From: Brachynemurus nebulosus
Taxonomy: Eukaryota; Arthropoda; Insecta; Neuroptera; Myrmeleontidae
NCBI GenBank assembly: GCA_035578155.1
Contig: JAPWDM010000021.1
Coordinates: 5,375,704-5,439,703, forward strand
Direction of reading: 5' to 3'
DNA: 64,000 bases
Shown: piece after piece, positions 22,801 to 34,660 of the stretch
How the letters are laid out: every line of letters begins with the position of its first letter
Position numbering within the stretch: the stretch's first letter is position 1
Made by a program: the position numbers and the translations under genes
Notes under the pieces: model-generated
What the model saw: the letters and a program-made list of their open reading frames with translations, nothing else
What the model was told of the DNA's origin: nothing
Databases searched by the model: none

Positions 22801-23620
22801 TTTAGTTTATTTGCCAGAATAAAAAATTTATAAATTTTACAGGCTCGTCAAAAATAAAAAAATAAAACAATTGTTACAACTTCAAAACATTAAAATTACA
22901 ATAAGAAAAGCAAGATTGAAAAGCCGAGAAAAAGAGAAAAAAAAAACATTTTGTATTTTATATAGACTACTAACTCATTTTCTCTTTATTTAAAAATTCC
23001 TGTATGGAATAATAAGCATTTCTTACCAACATCTCTTTAACCTTGACTCTGAAGTTTCTGAGCGAAGAAGCTTTCAAATCATCGTCCAACATATTATAAA
23101 AAGTAACAGGTAGATAATCAATTGATTGTTGAGTTCTATTTAGTCTATGGTAATTTGTTGATAAATTATCTTTATTTCTGGTATCATAATTATGTTTTAC
23201 TGAATTTTTTTGAAAATTATTTTTGTTTTCATGAACATAAATTAAACAATTAAAAATATAGATACATGGGACAGTCAGCATACTGAAATTCTTAAAATAC
23301 TGTTTGCAGGATTCAGTTTTTCTAATATTAGCTAATTTTCTTATTATTTTTTTCTGTATTAACAATAATCTATTTATATGTTTAGAAGATCCCCATAAAA
23401 TAATACCGTATGATATCAAGCTATAAAATTTTGCATAGTATAACATTAGAGCAACTTCCAAGCTTGCAATACATAAAAGTTGAGAAATTTGATAATAAAC
23501 TGTATTTAATGATTTACACAATTTGTTAATATGTTCTTTCCAATTTAAATCAGTATCAATCAGAATTCCTAAGAAATTTACAACACACTTTGAATGATTC
23601 TTGTTATTAAAATAAATTTG
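22801..23620 (-). mobile_element. 5'-truncated CR1-like LINE
   Basis: Exact limits are inferred from comparison with the empty copy at 5176. The 3' end (left) reads TTATTCTGGCAAATAAAC on the minus strand, with no poly-A and no convincing target duplication, as is common for CR1-group elements. Confidence 0.7.
22970..23620 (-). pseudogene. CR1-like LINE reverse transcriptase, C-terminal end
   Basis: Open from the truncation point: VVNFLGILIDTDLNWKEHI is the last RT motif. It is followed by LISYGIILWG and LLIQKKIIRKLANI of the thumb, and the HNYDTRNKDNL motif typical of CR1/Daphne/Crack-type LINE C-termini. It ends with a normal stop at 22970. The catalytic RT core and the endonuclease are absent. 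Clade placement is from motif memory only. Confidence 0.8.
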
Positions 23621-24838
23621 ATGTTACAAGAGGGTGTTGTTTATTCGACATATTCAAATAGCCCACGAAAGTCAAAAGCTTTGCAAACAACTTTGACACC
23701 TCAAACTACATTAAAATAGACAGTTCTATAGTATATGCCGTTCAGTGTGGATATATCGAACGAATACTTGATTGATAAAATTCCAAATTTGTGGATTTAT
23801 AGCGGGTTTATATTTGTAGCGATTTGCTGACGTCACTTCTAAATTTGTACACGCATCCGTTTACACATGATTTGTATAGTATATAAATTAGTAAGTATTG
23901 CGCAGGTCACAAGTTCTCGTATTTCATATTCTTCTGGTAAATTTGCTATAAAAATGAAACAAATTATTAAAAGAGCCGAGAGAAAATTGGAGACCTCCCC
24001 TTGCGAGTCGCCATTCCGACAATTCCGTGTGATAAGGTTGTTTTACCCCTGTCGTTCAGACAGGATAAAATACCAGAAGCCAGAAACCAAGAAACTGTCA
24101 AAACCAAATACAACTAAATTAGAAAAATAACCTACAAATTCTCAAAACTTCAAAAAGACCATCGACCAAAGCAAAATAACAGCAAATGATAGCGCCTCAG
24201 AATTACTAGGCAATTTTTCTTTTGGAATCAAATGTCCCGTGTGGTAAGGTTGTTTTACCCCTATCGTTCAGATAGGATAAAATACGGCCTGAACGTTCTG
24301 ACTTCACCAAGTTGCCAAGAAACCAAGAAATAGGGTACTTGACTGAAGTTACAAAAATATTCTAAAAGCAATGTTTTTCCATATCAGTTAAGTAATTTTT
24401 TTATTTTCGACAGATATTGTAAAAACTCATCAAAAAAAAAAAATAACCCTACAATTTTAAATGAGAAAAAGGCGGGAAAAACACATCACTATAGTGACGT
24501 CACATTTTGCAGCAATTAAACGTCAATGTCAATATTTATGACCTCAAAACTTTGATTATATTCACAAAAATATTTATTTGCATTGTGGTCGATTATTATT
24601 AATATATGTGTATAAGCTAATAGAAATATTCAAAAGAAAACACAATTTCACCTCACCGATGGTAATTATCAAAATCGACATATCTAGCTACAAAATGTTA
24701 CGTTATTTTCAAGAAATCGCGCGTTTTCACTTATTTGAAAATTTATTGAAAAATGGTGATTTTCAAAATAAAATTTCTAAACAGTTATCAAATTTTGTTA
24801 TGTTTCATCATTAAAATTGGACATGTGTAATGATAATG

Positions 24839-24955
24839 CATAGAATTATTTATAGAACATAAAATTTGCTTATTGCATAAAATTTGCATATAAATTATTT
24901 ATAGAACATAGAATTATTTATAGAACATAAAATGCATAGAACATAAAATTGGAAT
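24839..24955 (+). repeat. Short tandem repeat, ATTTATAGAACATAAAAT-like unit
   Basis: Four to five copies of an (AATT)ATTTATAGAACATA(A/G)AAT word, some shortened. Confidence 0.7.
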
Positions 24956-25052
24956 TATTAAGGATTAGATAAGTTTGCGTCGTCTCAATATCGATAGTTC
25001 CATCTAATTATATAAATATATGTAATATGTATGTATTTTTTGTTTCTAGTCA

Positions 25053-25237
25053 AGAAAAAATGGGGAGCAGCCGGTCGACAACGGAGAGAAAGGCGCGAAT
25101 ATTATAGGAATATAAGGATGCGCAGAGGGGGGCAAAAAAACTGGGACACCAGAGGAGGATACTACTGGAGGGGAGCAATCTTCCGAGGAAGAGGTTTCGG
25201 CAAAGATCAAAATATTGTTTTTATTTTTAATGCTTAA
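25053..25237 (+). CDS. Arg/Gly-rich frame, possible terminal exon
   Basis: A pyrimidine-rich TTTTTTGTTTCTAG precedes an open frame reading KKKWGAAGRQRRERREYY, then GGYYWRGAIFRGRGFGK, ending at 25237. The composition differs from the AT-rich surroundings and a 3' splice site is plausible near 25050, so this could be the last exon of a host gene or a retro-fragment. No family recognised. Confidence 0.25.
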
Positions 25238-25269
25238 AAAAAATTAGATTTTTAATTGATTTAAAATTA

Positions 25270-25925
25270 AATAAATATTATTAGGTAATTTCTACAAAAT
25301 CTATTAAAAGAAAGCTTTTTTCCCATTTAAAATAGAGCAACTATTATCTTTATTTTTATAAAGTTTATTAGAAAAAAACGATATTTTTCCTCCAAAACTA
25401 ACCAATTATTTTTACAAAATTTATAAGAAAAAAATTTTTAAAATTAAACGACTATCATATTAAAAATTTCTACAAAATTTATTAGAAATAATTTCTTTTT
25501 TTCATATAAAAGAAATAATTTCTTTTTTTCATATAAAACATTATGTTGATTTTTACAAAGTTTATTTTAAAAAAATTCTAATTTTCCTTCAAAACTGAAG
25601 AATTGTTCTATTAATTGTTTTTACAAAATATTATAAAAAAATTTCGAAATTTTTCTTTCAAAATTGAACAACTATTCTATTCTATAATTTCAAAAAAATG
25701 TATTAGAAAGAAATTTCCTTTTTTCATATGAAATAGAAAAGGTATTACGTTGATTTTTACAAAATTGATTAAAAAAAAAAATTATAATTTTTCTTCAAAA
25801 ATGAGGAATTGTTCTGTTAGTTGCTTTTACAAAATATTTTAGAAAAAAATCAAGATTTTTCATTTAAAATTGAAGAGCTATTCTGTTGGCTTTTACAGAA
25901 TTTATAAGAATAATCCGAGAGCCCG
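25270..25925 (+). repeat. Worn AT-rich minisatellite, unit about 70-90 bp
   Basis: Roughly eight diverged units of the order TTTTTACAAAATTTATTAGAAAAAAATT, then TTTTTC(A/T)TTCAAAA, then TGAA(G/C)AACTATTCTATT. Confidence 0.65.
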
Positions 25926-25959
25926 CCATATAAAAATCCTATGTATGAGATACTTGAAC

Positions 25960-26070
25960 GATTTTTTTGTGTTAGAAGTATTATTGTATTTATACTCACA
26001 GAAAGTATTAAGTCTCTAGTAATCATAAACGCAGTGGACGAGTTTGTGTTAGAAGTATTATTGTAGTAAA
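25960..26070 (+). repeat. Repeat word shared with the MITE at 26448
   Basis: TACTCACAGAAAGTATTAAGTCTCT followed by ATCATAAACGCAGTGGA occurs at about 25993 and again inside the MITE near 26512. GTGTTAGAAGTATTATTGTA is present twice here. Confidence 0.6.
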
Positions 26071-26345
26071 CTCAAAGGGAGTTACTATTTATTTAAGCTA
26101 ATTTTACCCGCATTACAGATATGACATTTCTGCTTAAGATTTTTAATATTAAGTGGTGAAAAGCATGAATGAAATGTAAGTTTAAACGTAGGTTTCAACG
26201 CATACTATGCGGTCACTAGTGGAGTATCATGTTTAATTAATATACAGTCACGCAGGATAATTTATTGAGAATGTCATGGGGTCGGCGTTAATTAAGGCTT
26301 GTACCTCAGTACAAAATCATTGTATATGTTGAAACCTACATTTTG

Positions 26346-26916
<571 letters not shown>

Positions 26917-26936
26917 CATTCATATAATTTCTTGGA

Positions 26937-27401
26937 TTAAGGGGTAAAATCACCTTGTGTTCATTAAATTTCACGTAATTTTCTGGGACGTACCATAAAC
27001 GATAGGAAAGAAATAGAGATATGAGGTTTTGTGCATATGAGAGTACTAGTCCTCAACTACAAAAAACATCTTTTATTTTAATTTTACGATACAAAATGGC
27101 GGCACAGCAGCGCACGCAAGGAAACTCAAACGGTCGACATGGGCGTACCGCTACAAGTCACAATTTTTAATCTAGAACAAAAAACCAAAAAGTTTCTTAA
27201 AATATAGTCCAAAAGCTAGCGGACGTCGTCTTTTATAAGCGATTTTCGGTTTTTTTTCCAAAAAAAAAAAAAATAAAAGTTCAAATTAACGCTTTTTTTT
27301 TTTTAAATCAGCTTTTAGAAAAAATCTCTTTCCTATCGTTCGTGGTATGTCTCAGAAAAGCACGTGAAATTTAGTGAACACAAGGTGATGTTACCCCTTA
27401 A
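26937..27401. mobile_element. TTAA-flanked MITE (piggyBac-like)
   Basis: TTAA stands at 26937-26940 and 27398-27401. The 457-bp element begins GGGGTAA and ends TTACCCC, and its inverted repeats extend about 80 bp inward with mismatches (ATCACCTTGTGTTCA, AAATTTCACGT and CGATAGGAAAGA are mirrored). TTAA target choice points to piggyBac or Kolobok. No transposase. Confidence 0.8.
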
Positions 27402-27726
27402 GTAAAAATTAAAAATCCTATCCAGAAATAACATCACATTTTGTGATGGGGACAAAATTAGCTTAAATAAATTGTGGCTTCCTTTAGGTCTGTAATAGTA
27501 GAACTCACGCACAAAAAGCCATTAATTGATCTTATACATAGTATTTAGGACGGTGGTCTCTTAGGTTATAACTACTTTTTACATAAATACAGTTATAAAT
27601 ATAAAAAAAATTTTTGGGAAAATTCAATATGTAAACCAATAGTTATTTAAACCAAATTCCCAAAGTATGGACCAGTTTCACCAGAGGATAAGACAATTAA
27701 ATATTAGTCTAATATTAAATGTATTA

Positions 27727-27990
27727 TTAAATATTAAATATTTCCATTTCTATGTCTGAGGATGATGCGGACACTTGCATTATTCCTACTTTTGTTGATG
27801 TTTCTGATGATGGCGCCAATACTGTTGTCGTTAATACTGTCGTTTCATTTGCTCTTGTTACCGCTTCTGACGATGATGTTGATACTGTTATTACATTTGC
27901 TATTGTTACATTTAACATAGTCTCATCTTGAAGAGGTACGGGTGTAGTTTTTCCTAAACGTAGTTTTTCGTTTCTAAGTGTATGTAGCAC
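27727..27990 (-). CDS. Ser/Thr/Val-rich frame inside the inverted-repeat element
   Basis: An 87-codon frame of low complexity (VSTSSSEAVT, ETTVLTTTVL, ASSSDIE). The composition may come from internal repetition of the DNA (ACTGTTG- and GATGATG-type words). Not recognised; may be non-coding. Confidence 0.2.
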   Translation of the reverse strand: MLHTLRNEKLRLGKTTPVPLQDETMLNVTIANVITVSTSSSEAVTRANETTVLTTTVLAPSSETSTKVGIMQVSASSSDIEMEIFNI

Positions 27991-28084
27991 TTCTTTGTGT
28001 AAAATATCTGCACGTACTTCAGTAGATAAATAAAGATCGCGATAGTCAGGGGCTAGAAGTCCTACAATCCAATGACCGTGTATA

Positions 28085-28285
28085 TTGACTCACTCGTTCC
28101 ACAAATTCTACATTGCTCTAAAAAATAAAATTATAGAGTCAAACGGATTTGTAATGAGAGAGCGCGGTAACGCATTTCAGAATAGTCACTTTGGTAAGGT
28201 TGGTCAATACTACCAACCACTATTATTCATTGATAATGAATTTCCACCCAATTGCTGGGCTGGCGCATACGAATGGATTTTTTAA
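28085..28285 (+). CDS. Unknown short frame
   Basis: A 66-codon frame with an unusual aromatic-rich ending (GQYYQPLLFIDNEFPPNCWAGAYEWIF split over its last half), directly followed by an A run. It could be an exon or gene fragment caught in the element. No family recognised. Confidence 0.2.
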   Translation: MTHSFHKFYIALKNKIIESNGFVMRERGNAFQNSHFGKVGQYYQPLLFIDNEFPPNCWAGAYEWIF

Positions 28286-28645
28286 AAAAAAAAAAACGAA
28301 CAACCCGTGTTAATATTTTTAAATAATTTAACAATATAGAATATTAGTATTTTTTATAATTTTTTTAGAGTTTTTATTATTATATGTATACAGGTATTTC
28401 TCATATAATCCAGTGAACATAAAACGTTAATCAATATTATGTAACGCAGGAATCACTCGTTACAGAACTAAAGTTATACAAATTTGATGTAACAGTAATA
28501 TAACATTTAAGTTTTATGTTATGTGACAAATTGTTATCTTTATGTAAAAGTTCATAAAAATTTGTTAAGGTTCATAACCTTTATGTTAAGGTTCATAAAA
28601 ATTGTAAAAAAAATTGTATTTTCATTACTTTGTTTATCTTTGTAG

Positions 28646-28684
28646 CCACTGATGATGATATGAAATATATCGAAAAATATTTGG
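28646..28684 (+). ncRNA. Degenerate hammerhead-like motif
   Basis: CCA, CTGATGA, a bulged T, a 5-bp stem II (GATAT/ATATC), GAA and the self-complementary AAATATTT. The cleavage position would be G, which hammerheads do not cut, so it is probably inactive. Confidence 0.3.
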
Positions 28685-28860
28685 AAATCAAATAAAGAAA
28701 AGTTTTGCATGGAAGAAGTATGAATTTAATATCTTTATCCTCTAGTGAAACTGGTCCATATTTTAGGAATTTGGTTTAAATAACTATAGGTTTATATAAA
28801 TATAGTTAATTTTTAAATATAAACTTCTAAAATTATAAGTTTGTTCGTCTACCCTCATAC

Positions 28861-30110
28861 ACTGGAACATTAAATTATTCATGTTCAAAATTTCTTATTG
28901 TATGGAACGCTATTTTTCATGTAAGTATGACTTGCACTTCACCATTTTTTTTTAAATTCATGGAAAAATTGTCTAGAATTATTATTTTTAGTGTTGTGAA
29001 CGGGTCTAACTGTATTCCAACGTAGACAGGTTTGACTATAACGATTAACGCAATTAATGGAAAATTAATGTAATAATTAAAAATTGATGGAGTCAGAGAA
29101 AATCGTTGCATTTAAACAAGTCGTTGACCAAAAATTAGAGACAATAGAATACAGTTGGAAACAGACTGTGAGTGGAGTTCGCAATTAATTAAATGTAGTG
29201 ACTGAAGGGTGAAAGTGTCAGTTTTCTAGAAAACCATCAATAAATACTTACATCAGTATATGCAAAAGATAGCTCTGTATGCCATGTATGTTAAATACGT
29301 GTTTTTTTTTAGGTGCCTATGCTGATTTTTTAAAGGATGTTAATATATTCTGCTCGTTTTTTTATACGTGTCAACAAATTATAAAACAAAACATTAATAA
29401 ATCAAAATTCTTGGGTTATATTTTCTTAAAAACATATTCATTGGATTAAAAAACTTGGTTTCATGCTTATTAAGAAAAAAAAATGGGTGTTTAATTCATT
29501 TATTAATTTTTATAACAAGTTTGATGAAATACCTAAAAACAGTGTTCCACAATCGGGGCTTTTATCCTATATAAAAATATTTTCTTGGAATTTATGTAGA
29601 TTTACTGGTTGTTTTAGAAAAACTGAAGTCAGTTCAAAAGTAAAATATGGTCAAATACCTAAATTTTAAAAAATTTATAAAATAGGAGGGTTAAAAATCT
29701 AGACCTACATTCACCACCAATAGACTAACGATAAGTGTTAAATAAATGTTCAAAATATTCAAATTTTAAAAAAGGATTTGGTTAAAGTTCAGTAAAATTT
29801 TAATAAATTTAACAGATTTGAGTTGTAATAACTTAAAACTTACGAAAAGACGTGAGTTTTCCAAAAATCTGCTGATAATATTTGCATTTTACTTAAAAAA
29901 TTAATTAGTATCCCATGTGAAAACAAAATAGCACAACCTATATAGATGTGGTTATATTTCTGTTGATAATTATATCACTGTGAAATTAATAACCACTAAA
30001 TTTTGTGATAAAATATTCAAGACTTGCAACTGGAAAAAAATGTGTTAATTTCTCACATGGCGTCATTTTTCCACATGTGTTATGTGATATCTAAATTCAA
30101 GACTTGGCCC
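28861..30110. other. AT-rich stretch, no gene seen
   Basis: The short frames at 28917-29111 and 29463-29669 have no recognisable features. Confidence 0.5.
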
Positions 30111-30114
30111 CCAG

Positions 30115-30545
30115 ATTAAAAAAAAAAACCATAAACCAAAGCCAAATATCAGCAAATGGTAGCGCCTCAAAACTACTAGTTTTTTTCGATTTTGGAACTA
30201 TAATATATCCCGAAACATAAAGGATAAAGAATAACCCACCTATGGATACAAATTATCGACAATGTCATTATTGAAGCCATCAAAAAAGAAAGCGAAATAT
30301 CAACACATGGTAGTATCTCAAAATCGGAACGTGAGCGACACCGGAAACGAAAATGTACAATAGGTCGACATGCAAAAGAAGCTGTACTACCTACAACCAA
30401 CCATCACAAAAGCGAAATATCGACAAATGGTAGCGCTTATTTTAACGATACTAGTATCTGAATGATTGTCAGATGTAGACAGTGTTGCCACAAGGTTACA
30501 TTTCTTACATTTATCGTAACTTTTCATCAATCCTTTTCATCAAAA
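30115..30545 (+). repeat. Dispersed repeat module (matches 6530-6945)
   Basis: Three spaced AAATATC(A/G)(G/A)CAAATGGTAGC-like words, then the GTAGACAGTGTTGCC segment. It diverges after TTTTCATCAATCC. Confidence 0.65.
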
Positions 30546-32670
30546 CTTATCATCTGTCGTTTTCAATTTGTTCGTATTTGTTTCCACTGTTTCATATTTT
30601 TGTAACAGCAGCAACGTGGAAACGGTAACAGACGCAACAACGAACACAAATTAAGAATCTAGAACGTTTAAACAAACGGAAACTATCTTTTCGACTCGGC
30701 AACTTTTCCTCTTTTTAATGTAATATTTATTTTGAAAATTATCTTTCATAATTAAATGATCTGCGTTTGAGTATTACAATTTGAGATGTGAACGTAACGT
30801 AAAAAAGTGTGAATATGTGAACTTAAAAATTGGTTTTTTATTGGATTTGAGAAGTTCCGGGAATCTACAAAGAGCTCAAAATGAATATCTTGGCCAATTG
30901 AAAGACCAACGGACACATATGAAAAAAATCTCAGTGGATTTTAAGAGCCCAATGTAACAAAATCAAAAAAAATTTACGACCACTAAGGGAAGCCCTGATG
31001 TGAGTAATTGTTCTAGTCGGATCGAAGCAAGGTACAGATCGCAATAAAAAATATGACAATGCAGTTGTAGCACGCCGTCCCTTTTTTTAAAATTTACTGA
31101 GGGGTAGAGGTTAAAAAAAAAAACAATGAAAAGGGATATTCCGTTCAATGGTTAGAATCAAAATTGTTGTAAATTATTCCATAAAATTTTTCGAAGCTTG
31201 TTGAGATCTCTTGTTGAAGACAAGAACTTTTCTAGGTCAAGTGATTTATGAAAACAGTTTGGTTCTTAGGAAAATGAGGACCTCTTGAATGAATTGTTAC
31301 TAATGTGTGACAAAGAATATGAAGGTAAATCATTATTTAGACATGTTTTTGTAATGTGGTTCCGAAATTGAAAATTTACTAATGTTTTTCCTTTCTATAT
31401 TTCCAGTTATTAACGCCTTTAGGACTAATGACGAGCTCAGCTCGTCATACTAATTTCTAGAAAAAATTTAACTGGCGAACGTATATTGTCTTATATAGGT
31501 AACTGAAGGCAGTGCCGTAAAGAGTGATCGTGTTGTAAATAAATTAAGCATAACGTACCAAACTTGCAATTATACTTACAGAGATATAAATTTTTTATCT
31601 AAAATATTGAAATATATGGCGGTACTATAGGGGTTAACTCATATGGATATAATAAAGAGAAGGCTCAACCATAGGGAAATGTTAATTTTAAATAAATCTA
31701 GTACTTAAATGAAATTCTTACTTTGTGGCGACATCAAAAAAGCAGACGTAAATGTTAAAAATGAATCAAGTTAACAATTTCGGACTGTTTGCTTAACACG
31801 TTTACAGTCAAATATCTCACTTGAATAATCGCCGTTTTAAAACAATAAAAAGAGAATATTTTGAATATGTTTTTGTCAGACAATTGCTTCTGGCCTTTTT
31901 AGGTCCCGAAAACCTTGACCTCACATAAAATACCTTAAATCCATTTGAAATGTTTTAACTTTTTAACATTATTAATTATTAGTGAAAAAATTTTCAAAAT
32001 CGATTCAAAATATTTTTCCGTGCATACATATGTACATTGTACATATTTTGTTTTGTATCATATTTAATAATATTATATCATAACATAATCTTCAATTTCT
32101 TGTTTACTTAAAAATTCAATAAAAAAAAAAATTCTTCATTACATTAGCTCAGAAAATCTGTTTAATTTACATTTTTTAACATGAGATAGAACCATGCTAA
32201 TTATAATGCAATAAATGAGAAACAAAACTCTATACATGTACGTGTGTTATAACACATGTATGTGAATAGGCTTCACTTGTTCTCACAAAATTCTTTAATA
32301 AAAATGTGAAATATTTTTATACTTCATAAAGAACTGAGATATAAATATAAATTACTTATTAGACTAACAAAGAAAGAAAACTAATAATATAATGATGAAA
32401 ATTTACATTTTCTCGAAAAATACTTAAAATAGAAAGAAAATTATAAGAATATTTTCTTCATAATTTTTTTTTCCTTTTCAACGATGTAAAAATCGAACTG
32501 TCTTATGATAGGATCGAATGATAAAAAATGGCCAGAAAACCTACTTCTGGGCATACGACGTGTCTGGCTAACGAACTTAGCCGAGCGAATTCAGAATCCA
32601 GTCCGCACACAAAATTTCATAAGCATTAGACTTTTCGTTCGAGAGTTATCGTGGCGACACATATACATAT
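30546..32670. other. AT-rich stretch, no gene seen
   Basis: Contains a small perfect hairpin at 31430-31450 (ATGACGAGCT, C, AGCTCGTCAT) and otherwise unremarkable sequence. Confidence 0.5.
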
Positions 32671-32676
32671 ATATAA

Positions 32677-32678
<2 letters not shown>

Positions 32679-32749
<71 letters not shown>
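32679..32749. repeat. (TA)n microsatellite
   Basis: About 70 bp of alternating TA. Confidence 0.95.
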
Positions 32750-32751
<2 letters not shown>

Positions 32752-33230
32752 CGAGCGTACCAATCTCTATGTGTGTACGCGACGATTCAAGCACGGCAGA
32801 GTTTTATATTTGTAATATTGTAACATCTATGCAAATGTGTATCACGTAATTCGCCACAATTATATTTGCGATGTGCCTAGTATATTTACAATGTTTAATT
32901 TCGTATCGCACATTTCGTTTATAATACAATGAATGAGTAATGCCTTTCTATAGTAACGCAACACTGGTACCTACATCTGCAGTTGCCACTTTTACACATA
33001 CGTCCAATAATTACAATATTACACACGCATAAAAGTGTTACTATTATGGCAATTGGAGTTTCTCCCACTCCCCGGTTATATTCCCAAAAAATTATATAGG
33101 TTCAATTCGATCCGGATCATATCGAAGTTAAAAGATCAAAATAATTTTGTTCTATAAGTTGATACTTCGTTTGATATACAATATGAAGAAACGGAAACGA
33201 TCATATCGTTGGGAACTTCATAAGCATCAT

Positions 33231-33390
33231 CTCTCAGAACGGAATGAGCCATCACATGGATGCCCTGGAAAAAAAGTATAACTGCCATATGCAAGAAATA
33301 CATTTATGAAGGGTTCATCAATAAAACCATCAACCAAAGAGAAATATCAGCAAATGGTAGCGTCTTATTTCTCGATTTTTGTAAAGTATT
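33231..33390 (+). repeat. Fragment of the 4.8-kb repeat family
   Basis: The GAATGAGCCATCACATGG, GCCCTGGAAAAAAA, CTGCCATATGCAAGAAA and GAGAAATATCAGCAAATGGTAGCG words match 4830-4960 and the TGGTAGCG motif family. The fragment lies immediately before the OB-like gene. Confidence 0.55.
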
Positions 33391-33462
33391 CAACAATATC
33401 AGTTTCTGTAAAATTTTAATTGTTACCGTTTTTAAAAGAAGTTTATTGTTGTTGTTGTCAAT

Positions 33463-33859
33463 AATGGAATTGAACTATCAAGCTAGTGTCAGTCAACAAG
33501 ATCCAGCACTTACTTCGGAACTAGTAAGAAGCCTTAACAAAATTGGAAAAGTTAAGCCGTGGTTGAAACTGGGTGACATGGTTATAAAAAAACCATATAG
33601 AATTATTGATGTCAAACAAATCCAGTCGAAATTTGATCCGACCTGAATGAAGACTGTGTTGGAATTAGAAAATGGATACTTGTCGTTACCTGCTCTGTTC
33701 GATAATATGGATGCGCCGTCGTTTGAGCGATTGAAATACACACTTACTTTAGCCGTGGTCAATAATGGTGTAGTAGGCAAAACATCTTGGATTGAATTCG
33801 AAGAAATAAATTTGCTAGAATACTACAATTCTGCGCACTGTGATAATACTTGTAATTAA
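33463..33859 (+). CDS. OB-fold-like protein in two in-frame halves (copy B)
   Basis: An ATG near 33463 (MELNYQASVSQQDPAL) opens 61 codons ending IQSKFDPT and TGA (33644-33646). An ATG follows directly in the same frame: MKTVLELENGYLSLPALFDNM, then LAVVNNGVVGKTSWIEFEEINLLEYY, stop at 33857-33859. Homologous to the pair at 20154-20520, with a different stop codon at a slightly different position. Its stop is about 128 bp from the stop of the convergent viral gene at 33987, so it may be the left-most gene of the provirus. An ssDNA-binding role for DNA replication is a guess from the OB-like strand pattern. Confidence 0.5.
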
Positions 33860-33986
33860 TAATATTTTTTGTTATAGAAAATCATATATGTATATATCTT
33901 TTTTTAAAATAAATAATTAAATAAATAAAAAAAACGTATTTTTTTTTCAAAAAATTACTTTATTAAAAATTTTTTGTTTCACAATA

Positions 33987-34487
33987 TTAATGTTTGTACA
34001 TGGATATTACATTTTGTAATGCACAATGTCCAGAAAAATGGCTTCCGCATCGCGGGCTGTTGTAAGTTGTTACCAGGGCCCGTAGCTTTAGACAGCTGAG
34101 TACTTCTTCAAAATTCATGATGGTGATTGTTGATGGCAGTAGTTGTTTAAGATAGCGAAATTTTCCTTCACCCTTCACGTACACGATTCGAGTTGTGCGT
34201 AATGCATCAATTAAAATATATTGCAACTGTTCATAGTCAATGCGTCCATCCATCCAAGAGAATCCATGATGATTTTTTCGTAACCATCGAGCAGTCTGTT
34301 GGTCCTTTTCACTCAAACCACAAAATGGAATGGGCAATTTAAAAACGAAATGTTGTAGTGTGTAGTCATCATTATAATATCCGTTACCAGAATTAAATTT
34401 CAGTATAGCGAATTCTTTGACATAAAAACTTGCTTTTGTTTTATTTGGAAATCCTTGAAAGTCAACAATCGCCATGAAGTCGGTCAT
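33987..34487 (-). CDS. DFQGF-family viral protein
   Basis: 166 codons from an ATG at 34485-34487. Conserved-looking elements are AIVDFQGFPN near the start, KEFAILKF, WLRKNHHGFSW, IVYVKGEGK in the middle and a final Cys/His cluster (CGSHFSGHCALQNV). The same protein type is widespread in insect genomes next to viral or transposon genes; its function is not known to me. The early DFQ, the VKG segment and the late Cys/His cluster could suit an RNase H-fold nuclease, but this is speculative. Last gene of the capsid strand, with its own TATA box at 34547-34555. Copy 1 at the window start is broken. Confidence 0.6.
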   Translation of the reverse strand: MTDFMAIVDFQGFPNKTKASFYVKEFAILKFNSGNGYYNDDYTLQHFVFKLPIPFCGLSEKDQQTARWLRKNHHGFSWMDGRIDYEQLQYILIDALRTTRIVYVKGEGKFRYLKQLLPSTITIMNFEEVLSCLKLRALVTTYNSPRCGSHFSGHCALQNVISMYKH

Positions 34488-34546
34488 CGTGATGATAATG
34501 ATGCAAAGTCTAAAGTAAGAATAATCGGTCTAAAAATTAAATACGG

Positions 34547-34555
34547 CTTTTATAC
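34547..34555 (-). promoter_or_regulatory. TATA box of the DFQGF gene
   Basis: GTATAAAAG on the minus strand, about 60 bp before the ATG at 34487. The same site in copy 1 carries a substitution. Confidence 0.55.
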
Positions 34556-34660
34556 AAATTTCGTGACGATGTTTGTCAATGGATTATATTGAACTATGCG
34601 ATCGTGTAATAACAAGCAATATGCTGATGTATTCTCTGGTATTTCCTTCGATGTTTTAAA

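Larger units (their letters stand above)
21430..24850 (+). repeat. Dispersed repeat, copy B (matches 4190-6480), LINE-interrupted
   Basis: Colinear with copy A apart from an 820-bp LINE insertion (22801-23620). The break falls after GTGTAGTTAG; in copy A the same point reads on through GATGATGTTACAAG. Confidence 0.7.
27585..28860. mobile_element. Long-inverted-repeat element with hammerhead-like motif
   Basis: About 27640-27700 and 28737-28790 are inverted copies (AGTTATTTAAACCAAATTCC and TATGGACCAGTTTCAC are mirrored). Between them are two short unassigned frames. A CTGATGA...GAAA hairpin is at 28646-28684. Confidence 0.55.

Noticed and set aside
31430..31450. Perfect 10-bp-arm hairpin as a regulatory site
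   Set aside because: Isolated, with no gene nearby; chance or a MITE tip is as likely.
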